Source of the DNA: Candidatus Binatia bacterium
GTDB lineage: Bacteria; Desulfobacterota; Binatia; UBA1149; JAJCZL01
DNA: 64,000 nt
Direction: 5' to 3'
NCBI GenBank assembly: GCA_028278325.1
Contig: JANQEO010000245.1
Span: 22,289 to 86,288 of the forward strand
Notes under the pieces: generated by a model
Database searches by the model: none
What the model was told of the DNA's origin: nothing
The model's input: only the letters and a program-made list of their open reading frames with translations
Made by a program: the position numbers and the translations under genes
Shown here: positions 20,158-29,124 of the stretch, one piece after another
How positions within the stretch are numbered: the stretch's first letter is position 1
Layout: each line of letters begins with the position of its first letter

Positions 20158-21000
20158 GTGGCGGAGAACCATACACGCGTACTGTTCGTGACCGGCAAAG
20201 GCGGCACGGGCAAGTCGTCGGTGGCCACGCTACTGGGCCGCGCCGGCGAGCTGCGCGGCTTGAGAACCGCCGTCATCGACATCGGGCTCGGCGGCTACTC
20301 CCGGGACGGAGACAGGGTAAAGCTCAACAAGAGAGAAACCCTGCGCGACTTTCTCACCCACGTACTCAAGCTGCGCTACCTTTCAAACCGCCTCATGGAG
20401 AGCCGCACCTTCACCGCGGCCGCCACCGCCGCGCCGGGCCTCAACGACCTCGTGACGCTGTCGGCGATCACCGACCTGGCATCGGCGAACCCCCTCTACG
20501 GCCACGATCTCGTAGTGGTCGACGCTCCTTCCACCGGTCACAGCCTGGCTCTGCTTGCAGCGCCTTCGCGGGTGCTCGAACTGGTTCCGTTGGGACCGGT
20601 CGCAAGTCGAGCGGATAGTGCGCGCAAGCTCATCACCGATCCCCGCCGCACCCGGGCCGTGGTCGTCACCACGCCGGAGGAACTCAGCGTCAGCGAGGCG
20701 CTGACCCTTCATCAGGGCCTGAAGGATTTGCGCGTTCCCCTGGCGCCGACGGTCGTCAACGGGGTGTACCCGGAAGTGATAAGCGACGAGCAGGCTCGCT
20801 GGCTGGAGACGAACAGCGTGGCGCCCGACGCGCTCCTGCACCGCTCCCGGCGACTGCGTCAGCTGTCCTTGATCGAGAAACTCGAGAGCGGAGTCGGCCC
20901 CACGGTGAGCGTACCAATGCGCTTCACCGAAGACGCCGCGGGCGATGACGTGTGCGGCGCACTTCTCTCGGCCCTGACGAAAGGCATGGGATGGCCGTGA
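20158..21000 (+). CDS. ArsA/GET3-family ATPase, first of a tandem pair
   Basis: Deviant-Walker P-loop ATPase: VTGKGGTGKSS at residues 11-21 carries the signature Lys of the ArsA/MinD/Get3 class, and VVVDAPSTGHSLALL is the switch II segment. The protein is short (280 residues) with a degenerate middle part and no visible arsenite-binding Cys cluster, so arsenite transport is unlikely. The start is GTG. It overlaps the next ATPase gene by 10 bases, so the two probably act as a heterodimer. Divergent acyltransferase and convergent phasin-like neighbours hint at a lipid or granule role, which is inference. Confidence 0.8.
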   Translation: MAENHTRVLFVTGKGGTGKSSVATLLGRAGELRGLRTAVIDIGLGGYSRDGDRVKLNKRETLRDFLTHVLKLRYLSNRLMESRTFTAAATAAPGLNDLVTLSAITDLASANPLYGHDLVVVDAPSTGHSLALLAAPSRVLELVPLGPVASRADSARKLITDPRRTRAVVVTTPEELSVSEALTLHQGLKDLRVPLAPTVVNGVYPEVISDEQARWLETNSVAPDALLHRSRRLRQLSLIEKLESGVGPTVSVPMRFTEDAAGDDVCGALLSALTKGMGWP

Positions 21001-22118
21001 ACTTCGACGAGCTTCTGCGGAGCAGCCGACTCGTCGTCTTGGTCGGCGAAGGCGGTGTCGGCAAGACATCGACGGCGGCCGCTATCGCGCTGGATGCGGC
21101 TCGTCGAGGCCGGCGCACCGCCGTACTGACAGTCGACCCGGCGCCGCGCCTCGGGCAGGCGTTGGGCCTGGACGCACTCGACGCAACCCCCAGAACCGTT
21201 GCCGTGCCCGGCGCCGATGGCGGATCGGGGAGCTTAGTCGCCATGCGCCTGGACACGCGCAGGACTTTCGATCGGATGGTCAAACGCTTCGCGTTGTCCG
21301 AGGAAGCCGCCGACGCTCTTCTGGAGAACCGGATCTATCAAGCGGTTGCCGGCTCCTTGGGAGGCTCGGAACACTACATGACGTTCCAGAGACTCTACGA
21401 ACTGGTAACCGAGGAGGATTACGATCTGGTCGTCGTCGATACACCTCCGGCTGCCCACGTGGCCGAGCTGTTGGGCACACCGGCCAAGTTGGCCGACCTG
21501 ATCGACACCGGTGCGCCGTCGGTGCTCGCCGACCCCGCCCGCATCCTGGCCCGCACCGGCTCGCGGCTGGCCACGGCCACGGCGAGGCTGATCATCGCAG
21601 TCATCGAGCGCGTGACGGGATTGGCGCTGAGACGACAGATCTCGGAGTTCATGAAGGGGTTCGAGGCTGTGCTCGGTGGCCTCAGAGACAGAACCGGTGA
21701 GATCGAATCGATGCTGAGATCCGAAGCGACGGCTTTCTGTCTGACTGTCAGGCCGAGGCCGGCTTCCGTTGCAGCCGCGCGCGCGTTCTCGACAGCGCTA
21801 TCGGACTCCGGTGTGGCGTTGAAAGCCGTCATCATAAACCGTCTCACGGCAGCCCGGGGACCGGAGCGGAGCAGGCCACGCAGCAACAGACTGGAAGGTG
21901 CACCGGAGGGAACGTCCCTGGCGGTGGCCACGGCCGAAGCGCACATGGATTCCCTGCGCCAAGCTGAAGGGCGAACAGTCGCTCGACTCACCGAGGACCT
22001 GGCATCGGAGGATGGGGGAGAGTCACCGTGCCTGGCACCCGTCCTGTCCTTGGAGCACGACGTTTCGTCGCTGGACGATCTCCTCGAGATCGCCCGTGAA
22101 CTCACGGCGGGGAATTGA
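20991..22118 (+). CDS. ArsA/GET3-family ATPase, second of a tandem pair
   Basis: Second deviant P-loop ATPase with VGEGGVGKTSTAAAIALDAA (residues about 18-37) and VVVDTPPAAHVAELLGTP as switch II. LTVDPAPRLGQALG after the P-loop is the ArsA-type A-loop. The 375-residue length is closer to a complete ArsA half than its partner. I start it at ATG 20991 because GAAAGG lies 6 bases upstream and the frame overlaps the previous stop by 10 bases; a GTG two codons later would give a GTGA overlap. No metalloid-binding Cys set is seen. The gene stops 6 bases from the convergent phasin-like gene. Confidence 0.82.
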   Translation: MAVNFDELLRSSRLVVLVGEGGVGKTSTAAAIALDAARRGRRTAVLTVDPAPRLGQALGLDALDATPRTVAVPGADGGSGSLVAMRLDTRRTFDRMVKRFALSEEAADALLENRIYQAVAGSLGGSEHYMTFQRLYELVTEEDYDLVVVDTPPAAHVAELLGTPAKLADLIDTGAPSVLADPARILARTGSRLATATARLIIAVIERVTGLALRRQISEFMKGFEAVLGGLRDRTGEIESMLRSEATAFCLTVRPRPASVAAARAFSTALSDSGVALKAVIINRLTAARGPERSRPRSNRLEGAPEGTSLAVATAEAHMDSLRQAEGRTVARLTEDLASEDGGESPCLAPVLSLEHDVSSLDDLLEIARELTAGN

Positions 22119-22124
22119 CCGGCG

Positions 22125-22523
22125 CTACCTGGACTTGCGGCGTCTGCTAGTAGACTTCGACTTGGAGGATTTGGTCGCCTTGGCTGCCTTGGTCCTCGAG
22201 CGTGTCGTCTTGGGGCTCGCCTTGTGTCCGTTGAGCGAGGCCATATCGGCGGTAAGCCGGTCCAGCTTCTTGCTCACGTTGACCAGATTGCCCTGAAGGC
22301 TATCGATCTTGGTCAACAGCCGGTGGTAGTCACGCTTGGTCGGCAGGGATGCCAACGACATCAGGCCTTCGATGTTGCGGTCGACGGTGGCCTTGGTCCA
22401 CGCGGCGCCGTCGATGGCCCCGCCGATCACGTTGCCCACCCTGTCGACCCCGATGGTATTGGCAACGCCACTGATCCAGTCGCCTACGCCGCTCGCACCC
22501 TTGCTGGCCCTTTGTTTCGCCAT
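22125..22523 (-). CDS. Phasin-like coiled-coil protein with basic tail
   Basis: A 132-residue protein with three visible parts. The first is a short amphipathic N-terminal region (VGDWISGVANTIGVDRVGN). The second is a helical stretch with heptad-like spacing (residues about 55-95, LLTKIDSLQGNLVNVSKKL). The third is a tail of about 35 residues made of Lys, Arg, Ser and Thr. The architecture resembles small granule-associated phasins and PHA-synthase-linked proteins, but no sequence motif proves it. The ATG at 22523 has GAGG 7 bases upstream. The tail could bind nucleic acid. The family assignment is a guess from composition and context. Confidence 0.5.
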   Translation of the reverse strand: MAKQRASKGASGVGDWISGVANTIGVDRVGNVIGGAIDGAAWTKATVDRNIEGLMSLASLPTKRDYHRLLTKIDSLQGNLVNVSKKLDRLTADMASLNGHKASPKTTRSRTKAAKATKSSKSKSTSRRRKSR

Positions 22524-22663
22524 GGAAAACCTCGCTTGGCCGGTACTATAGGGTCGCCGGCCCAACCGGGCAACCCTGAAGCGGGCCTTCCATGCACGGT
22601 TGGCACGGTTGCCCGCGACGGCCGGCCTTGCTAAAAGTTCCGGCTGACCGTGGCCGGCAGCCC

Positions 22664-23134
22664 ATGAAGTCGTACAAGCTCTCCATTAGCTCAGCGTTCA
22701 TCCCCGCCGCATCGTGCTTGCTGGCGGCACTCCTGCTGGTGGCCGCGTCGGCGTCTCAGGCGGGTCAAACGACGTACTTCCGCACCGACACTCCTGAGTT
22801 CAAAGAGAGCGCCAAGCTCGGCAAGCAGATGTTCGAAGCCTACCGCTGCGCCCAGTGCCACGCTACGGGTGAGGGGCAGCCCCTGACCGACGACATCATC
22901 GCTCCCAACTTGATCCTGACCAAGGAAAGGCTGAGGCCCGAGTGGATTCTTGCCTGGCTCATGGACCCCCAGGCCATACAGCCTGGCACCAAGATGCCCA
23001 ACTTCTTCAGCTTCAACGAGGACGACGACTACAATCTGATCTTTTCCGACACGGACGCCCACGACCAGTACAAGATCATCGTCGCCCTGCGCGACTACCT
23101 GATGGTATTGGGCGGCCCCAACGAACCGCAGTAG
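22664..23134 (+). CDS. Periplasmic monohaem cytochrome c
   Basis: After a signal peptide (hydrophobic FIPAASCLLAALLLVAASAS, residues about 11-30) the mature protein has one haem-attachment site, CAQCH in YRCAQCHATGEGQPL. A plausible distal Met ligand lies in TKMPNFF. IAPNLILTKERLRPEWILAWLMDP is a pattern seen in cytochrome c domains fused to or associated with membrane oxidases. The 156-residue length and single haem suggest a soluble electron carrier. The start is ATG 22664. It converges on the C69 peptidase gene with 14 bases between the stops. The redox partner is unknown. Confidence 0.85.
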   Translation: MKSYKLSISSAFIPAASCLLAALLLVAASASQAGQTTYFRTDTPEFKESAKLGKQMFEAYRCAQCHATGEGQPLTDDIIAPNLILTKERLRPEWILAWLMDPQAIQPGTKMPNFFSFNEDDDYNLIFSDTDAHDQYKIIVALRDYLMVLGGPNEPQ

Positions 23135-23148
23135 CCGCTAACCCCGGA

Positions 23149-24468
23149 TCAATTTCCGGCCCCGAACTCCGACGACAACTCCTCCACGCCGGCGAGAGTG
23201 CGCGCCGTCGCCGAGTCCATCAACTCGCTCGTGAGCGCGGCAACATCGGCGCCGCCCGACGAGGACACGACGGCTTCCTGAAGGGAAGCGACATCATCGG
23301 AAAACCCCTTCTCGACACCGTCCCAGAACGCACGCGCCACGGGAGCCCTGACAGCAAGGTCCTGCTCGATAACCGCCTGCAGTCCCTTCAAACGCCACCA
23401 CATGCCGCCTACCTCGCTGCTGTCTCCTCCGATGCTGAGCTCGCCCGGGAGCCGGCCTTCGACGAACAGGGGCAGGTAAGGAGTCACGCAAGGATTGGCG
23501 AAGGCGCCCCAATACACCGTGAGTTCACCATCGCGGCGAGGATACTCGACTACTGCCGAAGCCGTGGTCGACTGCAGACCGCCACCGTGGGCGCACACGC
23601 TGTAATACTCGTTCTGATCGGGAGAGAAGGAACCGGAGAAGTACGGCTTGCCGTCGTTGTGGTCTCTCATCAGGGCACGGACGTCTGCCGCCGAAACCTT
23701 GGAAGCGCCCGCCAAGGCGCACGCTCGCTCGTGGCGTGAGAGCGAGATGATCGGGGGAACCGCGGACGCATCGCGATAGGCCGCGGCGAAATCGAAACGG
23801 CTGTCTTGTCCGCGCTGCCACCACCCCTGTTCGCGGGCATGCTGCTCACACTCGCTCGAGAGTCTCTTCCAGTCCGTCGTGATCGTCGTATGGTTGGTTG
23901 CACTACCCGTGCCCGTTATTTCCTTGAGGGCCCAATTGGCCGCCGAAGCCTCGAGCAGCCAAGCTCCGTCGCTGTCGGCAACCAGAAAAGAGTTGTGGTA
24001 GGGCCAATGAAGGTCGCTGTAACCGGAACCACCCTGCCCGTAACGCTCCAGGTGTTCGATGATTACATCGACGGCCTGCTCGCGGTCCTTCCCCCTTTCG
24101 AGAGCCAAGCGCACCAGATCCATCCCCAAGAGACCGACTTCGGCGACCGGATCCTTCGTGTAGATGCTGTGGTTGCCGACGACGACTCCACATTCGTTGA
24201 GGCCGTGCTCGAACCCCCACAACCAGTACGGTCGAGAGCCGAGCACGGCGTAGGTAGACCCTGCTTGGTCGATCTCGATGTACTGACACCGCAACCTGTC
24301 GTTCGCGCCGTAGGTTCCGGCAGGCACTGAGGTGAGTGGCTGGCACTCCATCGGCGGCCGGTCGCTGTTTTTCGCGAAGATAGCCGCAGCCGAGCTGCTG
24401 CGCTCGGCCTCGACGAAAAAACTGTCGCAAGAAGCGGGATAGAATCCGTGCGGGGTTTCTTCAGGCAC
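23149..24468 (-). CDS. Secernin-like C69-family peptidase (Ntn hydrolase)
   Basis: Looks like the secernin branch of the C69 dipeptidase family. The N-terminal SCDSFFVEAERSS would expose Cys14 as nucleophile after removal of the first 13 residues, and AAIFAKNSDRPPMECQPL is the typical second block. WGFEHGLNECGVVVGNHSIYTK and LLGMDLVRLALER follow, as in secernins. There is no signal peptide, so it is cytoplasmic. The start is a GTG overlapping the acpS stop by 8 bases, so it is the last gene of the string that begins at mraZ. Its substrate is unknown. Confidence 0.78.
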   Translation of the reverse strand: MPEETPHGFYPASCDSFFVEAERSSSAAAIFAKNSDRPPMECQPLTSVPAGTYGANDRLRCQYIEIDQAGSTYAVLGSRPYWLWGFEHGLNECGVVVGNHSIYTKDPVAEVGLLGMDLVRLALERGKDREQAVDVIIEHLERYGQGGSGYSDLHWPYHNSFLVADSDGAWLLEASAANWALKEITGTGSATNHTTITTDWKRLSSECEQHAREQGWWQRGQDSRFDFAAAYRDASAVPPIISLSRHERACALAGASKVSAADVRALMRDHNDGKPYFSGSFSPDQNEYYSVCAHGGGLQSTTASAVVEYPRRDGELTVYWGAFANPCVTPYLPLFVEGRLPGELSIGGDSSEVGGMWWRLKGLQAVIEQDLAVRAPVARAFWDGVEKGFSDDVASLQEAVVSSSGGADVAALTSELMDSATARTLAGVEELSSEFGAGN

Positions 24469-24850
24469 TTTCCAGCACCACCTGCGCCGCGGCGAGCCGG
24501 GCGTCGTGGCTCAAGCTCACGTGAATCCTGGCCGCGCCGAGCAGCTTGGCCCTCTCCGCGATGCGCCCGTGCAGAGCGACGCTTGGCTTTCCACTTTCGG
24601 CGTTGATCACTTCGACATCGCGCCATGCCATCGTGAACTCCCGATCACCCGACAGCGCTTTGAACACGGCCTCCTTGGCCGCGAATCTGGCGGCATAGGC
24701 TTGCTCGGCGCCACGGCGAGCCTCACAGTAATCGCGCTCGCGGTCGGTAAACACACGCCGCTTGAAACGGGCTCCACGGGTAGGATGAGACAACGCGTCG
24801 CCGAGCCTGTCGACGTCCACGACGTCGAGTCCGATTCCCAACACCGCCAT
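24461..24850 (-). CDS. acpS: Holo-[acyl-carrier-protein] synthase AcpS
   Basis: Transfers the 4'-phosphopantetheine arm of CoA to acyl carrier protein, activating it for fatty acid synthesis. The two Mg-binding motifs are GIGLDVVDVDRL near the N-terminus and RFAAKEAVFKAL in the middle; IHVSLSHDARLAAAQVVLE ends the protein. The 129-residue length is typical. The ATG at 24850 shares one base with the stop of the upstream radical SAM gene (TGATG). A longer in-frame extension upstream is rejected because it lies inside that gene. Confidence 0.95.
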   Translation of the reverse strand: MAVLGIGLDVVDVDRLGDALSHPTRGARFKRRVFTDRERDYCEARRGAEQAYAARFAAKEAVFKALSGDREFTMAWRDVEVINAESGKPSVALHGRIAERAKLLGAARIHVSLSHDARLAAAQVVLESA

Positions 24851-26520
24851 CAACAAGCTCCGCAGGTCGTGCAGGTTGCAACATCGCACGGTTCGGTCTC
24901 GCGGCCCGACAATGCGCGGCGACGCTCGAGCCACAGATAGTCCTTGTCTATGTGGTGATCGATGAAGTCCCAGGGCAGAAGATCGTCGTAGTCGTAACTA
25001 CGGTGGACGAAATCGTCGGGTTGAAAGTCGATATCGGGGTGACGGCCGCGGCGCATCTCCTGAATCTGCTGCCACCAGCCGCTGCCGCCTGCGGCAAGCG
25101 CCTCGACCACGGATGCGACACGCCTATCGCCTCGCGACAACAGAGTCTGGAGATAGGCTTCGCGCGGCGACTCACTGTCGAAGTCGACGTTAGCCAGTCC
25201 ACCGAAACGGCGTCGCAATGATGCGATCTTGCGCTGAGCGCTGGAGACTTCGAGCATCGGATCCCACTGAAAGGGCGTCCACGGTTTGGGAACGAAGGGA
25301 TTCACCGAGACCTTTATCCGACCCACGCGCCCTCGCCCACGCCCGTGTCCCAGCATGGTCGCCCGTACTTTGTCAGTCAGATCGTAGATCGCATCTACAT
25401 CCTCTTCGGTCTCGGTGGGCAGCGCACACATGAAATAGAGCTTGAGTGAATCGACTCCGTCACCCACGACGAGGTCGGCCGCGCGCATGATCTCGTCCTC
25501 GCTCAGGTTCTTGTTGATGACACGCCGCATGCGCTCGCTTCCCGCTTCCGGGGCCACGGTCACCGAACGGGTGCCGCTGCTCCCCAAGGCCCGCGCCAGG
25601 CGGGGTGAAATCATGTCGGCCTTGAGCGACGAGGGCGAGACCCTACCGCCGCTGGCACCGACCTTCTCGCACACCACGGGTAGACCCGGATGGCTGGCCA
25701 GTTCCGCTCCGACCAAGCCGATGGTGCCGGAGTACTGCAGACCGGCCAGGGAATCCTGGATGACGCCTGCGTTGCCGCGGTGACGCACGGGCCTGTACAT
25801 GAAACCGGCTGCGCAGAACCTGCACCCCCACTCGCACCCGCGGCTGGTCTCGACGAGGTAGTGATCGCCGAAGACGGAATCGGGCGCCACGACAGTTGTC
25901 GTCGCCGGCGCGGCGTCTAGATCGCGAAGGTAGCGCCGCTTGACCGTACGGGACGATCGCGGTTCGGCCGTTCGTAGGAAATCCGGGCGATAGGCTCCCT
26001 CGACGGCCGAGAGCCTCTCGAGCAGCCCCTCGAAGCCGATGCCGGCCCAACCCGCAGCACCGCGGAACGATTCCGGAATCATCTCCTCACCCTCGCCGAT
26101 CAGGAACAGATCAAAGAAGGGCGCCACGGGCTCGGGGTTCAGAAAGGTCGCAGGTCCGCCGGCCAGCAACAGAGGCCACGCCCTGCCACTGTCACGGCGC
26201 AGAGAAGAGCGGGCGGGAATGCCGGCCGCGTTGAGTACCCTTACGATGTTGGGGTAGTCGCTCTCGAACGACAAAGAAAAAGCTACTACATCGAAGTCGC
26301 CGAGCGCACGTCCGGACTCGAGGCTGTAAGCACCCCGGCCGTCCTCTCCAAGGAATGCACGCTCGCAGTAGACGCCGTCCGTGGTCGCAAGGATCTTGTA
26401 GACGGCTTGAAAACCGAGGTTCGCCATCCCCACGCCGTAGGCGTTCGGGTAGACGAGACACACGGAAACCGTGCCGGAAGGGTTGGGACGGAATAAAAGC
26501 TGTTCTCGACCGGGGCTCAA
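24850..26520 (-). CDS. Radical SAM protein, TIGR03960-like
   Basis: An uncharacterised radical SAM enzyme with an N-terminal B12-binding-like region (CLVYPNAYGVGMANLGF). The [4Fe-4S] motif C229-E-W-G-C233-R-F-C236 lies in SRGCEWGCRFCAAGF. The C-terminus ends CDVATCTTCGAC, a likely second cluster. The family often carries a DUF2344 domain as a fusion or neighbour, which is not seen here. Start is uncertain: a TTG at 26520 with no good Shine-Dalgarno. It lies between ftsZ and acpS. Function is unknown; RNA modification is a common guess but nothing here decides it. Confidence 0.82.
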   Translation of the reverse strand: MSPGREQLLFRPNPSGTVSVCLVYPNAYGVGMANLGFQAVYKILATTDGVYCERAFLGEDGRGAYSLESGRALGDFDVVAFSLSFESDYPNIVRVLNAAGIPARSSLRRDSGRAWPLLLAGGPATFLNPEPVAPFFDLFLIGEGEEMIPESFRGAAGWAGIGFEGLLERLSAVEGAYRPDFLRTAEPRSSRTVKRRYLRDLDAAPATTTVVAPDSVFGDHYLVETSRGCEWGCRFCAAGFMYRPVRHRGNAGVIQDSLAGLQYSGTIGLVGAELASHPGLPVVCEKVGASGGRVSPSSLKADMISPRLARALGSSGTRSVTVAPEAGSERMRRVINKNLSEDEIMRAADLVVGDGVDSLKLYFMCALPTETEEDVDAIYDLTDKVRATMLGHGRGRGRVGRIKVSVNPFVPKPWTPFQWDPMLEVSSAQRKIASLRRRFGGLANVDFDSESPREAYLQTLLSRGDRRVASVVEALAAGGSGWWQQIQEMRRGRHPDIDFQPDDFVHRSYDYDDLLPWDFIDHHIDKDYLWLERRRALSGRETEPCDVATCTTCGAC

Positions 26521-26569
26521 AACCGGCGCAGAGTATAACTACGCCGCGCGGCAGAACCCAGGCTCGCCG

Positions 26570-27823
26570 CTAACGGATGCGCGTGCTGCGGTCGCGCCAG
26601 CGCCGTCTCAGATAAGCGGGAATGTCGAGTGAGCGGGGCTCCTCCTCGCCGACGTCCTCGAAGGCGAACTCGTCGCGCGCGGGCTCCAGTTCGGGCTCCA
26701 CATCGGGGACCGGCGGCGCGGCAGCAGCAGGCTCTATTTCTTCTATCGAGTCGTCGAGGAGAACCCGCCGCGCTCGCGGCTTCGTCTCCAAGGGGAGCTC
26801 GGTTTCGACCTCGGGGGCCCGCCGCGGAGGCGCCACAGCCTCGACGCTCGGGCTCGGCGCAGCGATACGATCGCCGAATCCCGTCGCGATGACGGTGATC
26901 CTCACCTCGTCATCGAGGGTGGTGTCGTGGACCAGTCCGACGATGATGTTGGCATCCTCGTGCGCCTGTTCCTGTACGAGATCGACTGCGTCGTTCATTT
27001 CTTGGATGCCGAAGTCTTCACTGGCCGTGATGTTGACCAGGACGCCCCTCGCACCACCGATGGACACGTCTTCCAGGAGCGGGCTCGAAATAGCGGAGGT
27101 CGCGGCGTCGATCGAGCGGGCTTCTCCACCACCGACTCCGGCGCCCATCATGGCCATACCCATCTCGCCCATGATCGCTCTCACGTCGGCAAAGTCGACG
27201 TTGATGAGGCCCGGCTCGGTGATGATCTGAGAGATTCCGCGAACCGCTTGAAACAGTACGTCGTCGGCCTGAGCGAAAGCTTCCTTGGTAGTGGTGGTGC
27301 GGCCGGATATCTCGATGAGGCGCTGGTTGGGGATCACGATCAGGGTGTCGACAGCAGAACGCAGCTCACGGATTCCCTCGGCTGCCTGTGCCTGACGCTT
27401 CTTGCCTTCGAAGTTGAAAGGCTTGGTAACTACACCGACGGTCAGCGCACCCAGATCCTTGGCGATGCGCGCAATGACGGGTGCCCCACCGGTGCCGGTG
27501 CCACCGCCCATGCCGCAGGTAACAAAGACCATGTCGCAACCGACGAGCTCTTCCTGCAACAGCTCTTCCTGTTCGAGTGCGGATTTGCGCCCAACCTCAG
27601 GATTGCCGCCTGCGCCCAGCCCCTTGGTCAGCTCGGCGCCGATCTGGAGCTTCACCGCAGCCTCACTACTACCCAGCGCTTGAACGTCGGTGTTGGCGAC
27701 GATGAAGTCTACGCCGGTAAGCTGCGCGCTTATCATCGTCGTGACGGCGTTGCCGCCGCCACCCCCCACGCCGATAACGGCGATGCGCGCACTATTCTGG
27801 TTGGTACCCACCAACTCGATCAT
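26570..27823 (-). CDS. ftsZ: Cell division GTPase FtsZ
   Basis: Tubulin-like GTPase that forms the Z ring. [10 protein letters not shown], the tubulin signature GGGTGTG (residues 106-112) and the T7 loop [11 protein letters not shown] are all intact. The C-terminal peptide [10 protein letters not shown], which binds FtsA and other partners, ends the protein after an acidic, Pro-rich linker of about 70 residues. Length 417. The Shine-Dalgarno AGGAGGT (27831-27837) is the strongest in this cluster, 7 bases before the ATG, consistent with the high FtsZ level needed. An 80-base gap separates it from ftsA, so a private promoter is possible. Confidence 0.97.
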   Translation of the reverse strand: MIELVGTNQNSARIAVIGVGGGGGNAVTTMISAQLTGVDFIVANTDVQALGSSEAAVKLQIGAELTKGLGAGGNPEVGRKSALEQEELLQEELVGCDMVFVTCGMGGGTGTGGAPVIARIAKDLGALTVGVVTKPFNFEGKKRQAQAAEGIRELRSAVDTLIVIPNQRLIEISGRTTTTKEAFAQADDVLFQAVRGISQIITEPGLINVDFADVRAIMGEMGMAMMGAGVGGGEARSIDAATSAISSPLLEDVSIGGARGVLVNITASEDFGIQEMNDAVDLVQEQAHEDANIIVGLVHDTTLDDEVRITVIATGFGDRIAAPSPSVEAVAPPRRAPEVETELPLETKPRARRVLLDDSIEEIEPAAAAPPVPDVEPELEPARDEFAFEDVGEEEPRSLDIPAYLRRRWRDRSTRIR

Positions 27824-27903
27824 CTACCCCACCTCCTAGGCCACCGGGTACAGGAATGTACAAGATACATGCTCGACTGCAGGAATGCGAGATTCCACGC
27901 AGC

Positions 27904-29124
27904 CTAAAAGAACTCTCTCCACTTACGCCACAGCCACTGCGGCATGATGCGCGCGCCTACTCCGACGCCCCAACCGTCCGCCAGGTCGTGCTCCCTGACG
28001 CCGTGAACCAAACCGACCGCCGCCGACCATGTCGGATCGTCGACTTCTTCGCTGAGCCCCGTCACACCCAAGGGCTCACCGACCCGGACCGAGCTCTGCA
28101 GAACGCGCGAGGCCAGATCGGCGATACCTTTGGTCATCGCCACGCCTCCGGTGAGAACGATACCCGAGGTGAGCATCTCGCCGTACCCCGCCCTCACGAT
28201 CGCATCGCCCACCATCTCGAAGATCTCTTCCAAGCGAGGCTCGATGATGTCGGCAACCAGCTTCTGGCTGATGATGCGGGGCGCCCTGCCGCCGACGCCG
28301 TCGACTTCGACCGTCGCATGCTTCTCCACTTGGGAGGCCACAGCACAGCCGCGGTGTTTCTTGAGCGCTTCGGCCTCGCTGACCGAGGTCTCCAGAACGT
28401 GAGCAAGATCGTTGGTGACGGCCAGGCCTGCCACAGGGATCACGCAGGAATGAACGACCACGCCGGAGTGATAGACGGCGATGTCGACGGTACCGGCGCC
28501 GATGTCTACCACGGCTACGCCGAGTTCCTTCTCCTCGGGCTCGAGCACCGCCTCGCCCGCGACCAGCGATGAAGAGAGCATCTCCGTGACGCTCAGGCCC
28601 GCCTTGTTACAGCATTTCTTGACGTTGCCGAGGGCGGACTCACAGCCGGAGATGATGTGAAGGTTGGCTTCGAGCCTCACGCCGCTCATCCCGACGGGAT
28701 ACTGGATGCCTCCCTGCCCGTCGACGATGTATTCGCGGCATATCAGGTGCAGGATTTTCTGATCGGCCGGGAGTGGCACCGCCTGCGCGGCTTCGATGAC
28801 CCGCCGCGCGGCCCGCGCCGAGACCTCACCGTTGTCGACCGCAACCACGCCGTGGCTGTTCGTGCCGCGCACGTGATCGCCGGAAACGGCCACGCTGACC
28901 CTGTGGATCTGACAGCCGGCCATCAGTTCTGCCTCGCTGAGTGCAACGGCTATGGCCTGGGCCGTCTTGTCGACGTCGCACACACGCCCGGAGCGTATAC
29001 CGCGCGACAAAGCGGTACCGACGCCGAGGACCTCGATGCCCCCCTCTCCGGGCTCTGCGATTACGATGGCGACTTTCTGAGTGCCGATATCGAGTCCGGC
29101 AAGAATCGGTCGTCGCTTAGCCAC
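27904..29124 (-). CDS. ftsA: Cell division protein FtsA
   Basis: Actin-fold ATPase that tethers FtsZ to the membrane. LAGLDIGTQKVAIVIAEPG is phosphate loop 1. VVDIGAGTVDIAVYHSG is phosphate loop 2, and GIVLTGGVAMTKGI is the adenosine site. The C-terminal ...PQWLWRKWREFF is the amphipathic membrane-targeting helix. I start it at GTG 29124 (406 residues), 8 bases inside the end of ftsQ; a longer frame upstream lacks similarity. FtsQ-FtsA-FtsZ order is canonical. Confidence 0.96.
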   Translation of the reverse strand: MAKRRPILAGLDIGTQKVAIVIAEPGEGGIEVLGVGTALSRGIRSGRVCDVDKTAQAIAVALSEAELMAGCQIHRVSVAVSGDHVRGTNSHGVVAVDNGEVSARAARRVIEAAQAVPLPADQKILHLICREYIVDGQGGIQYPVGMSGVRLEANLHIISGCESALGNVKKCCNKAGLSVTEMLSSSLVAGEAVLEPEEKELGVAVVDIGAGTVDIAVYHSGVVVHSCVIPVAGLAVTNDLAHVLETSVSEAEALKKHRGCAVASQVEKHATVEVDGVGGRAPRIISQKLVADIIEPRLEEIFEMVGDAIVRAGYGEMLTSGIVLTGGVAMTKGIADLASRVLQSSVRVGEPLGVTGLSEEVDDPTWSAAVGLVHGVREHDLADGWGVGVGARIMPQWLWRKWREFF

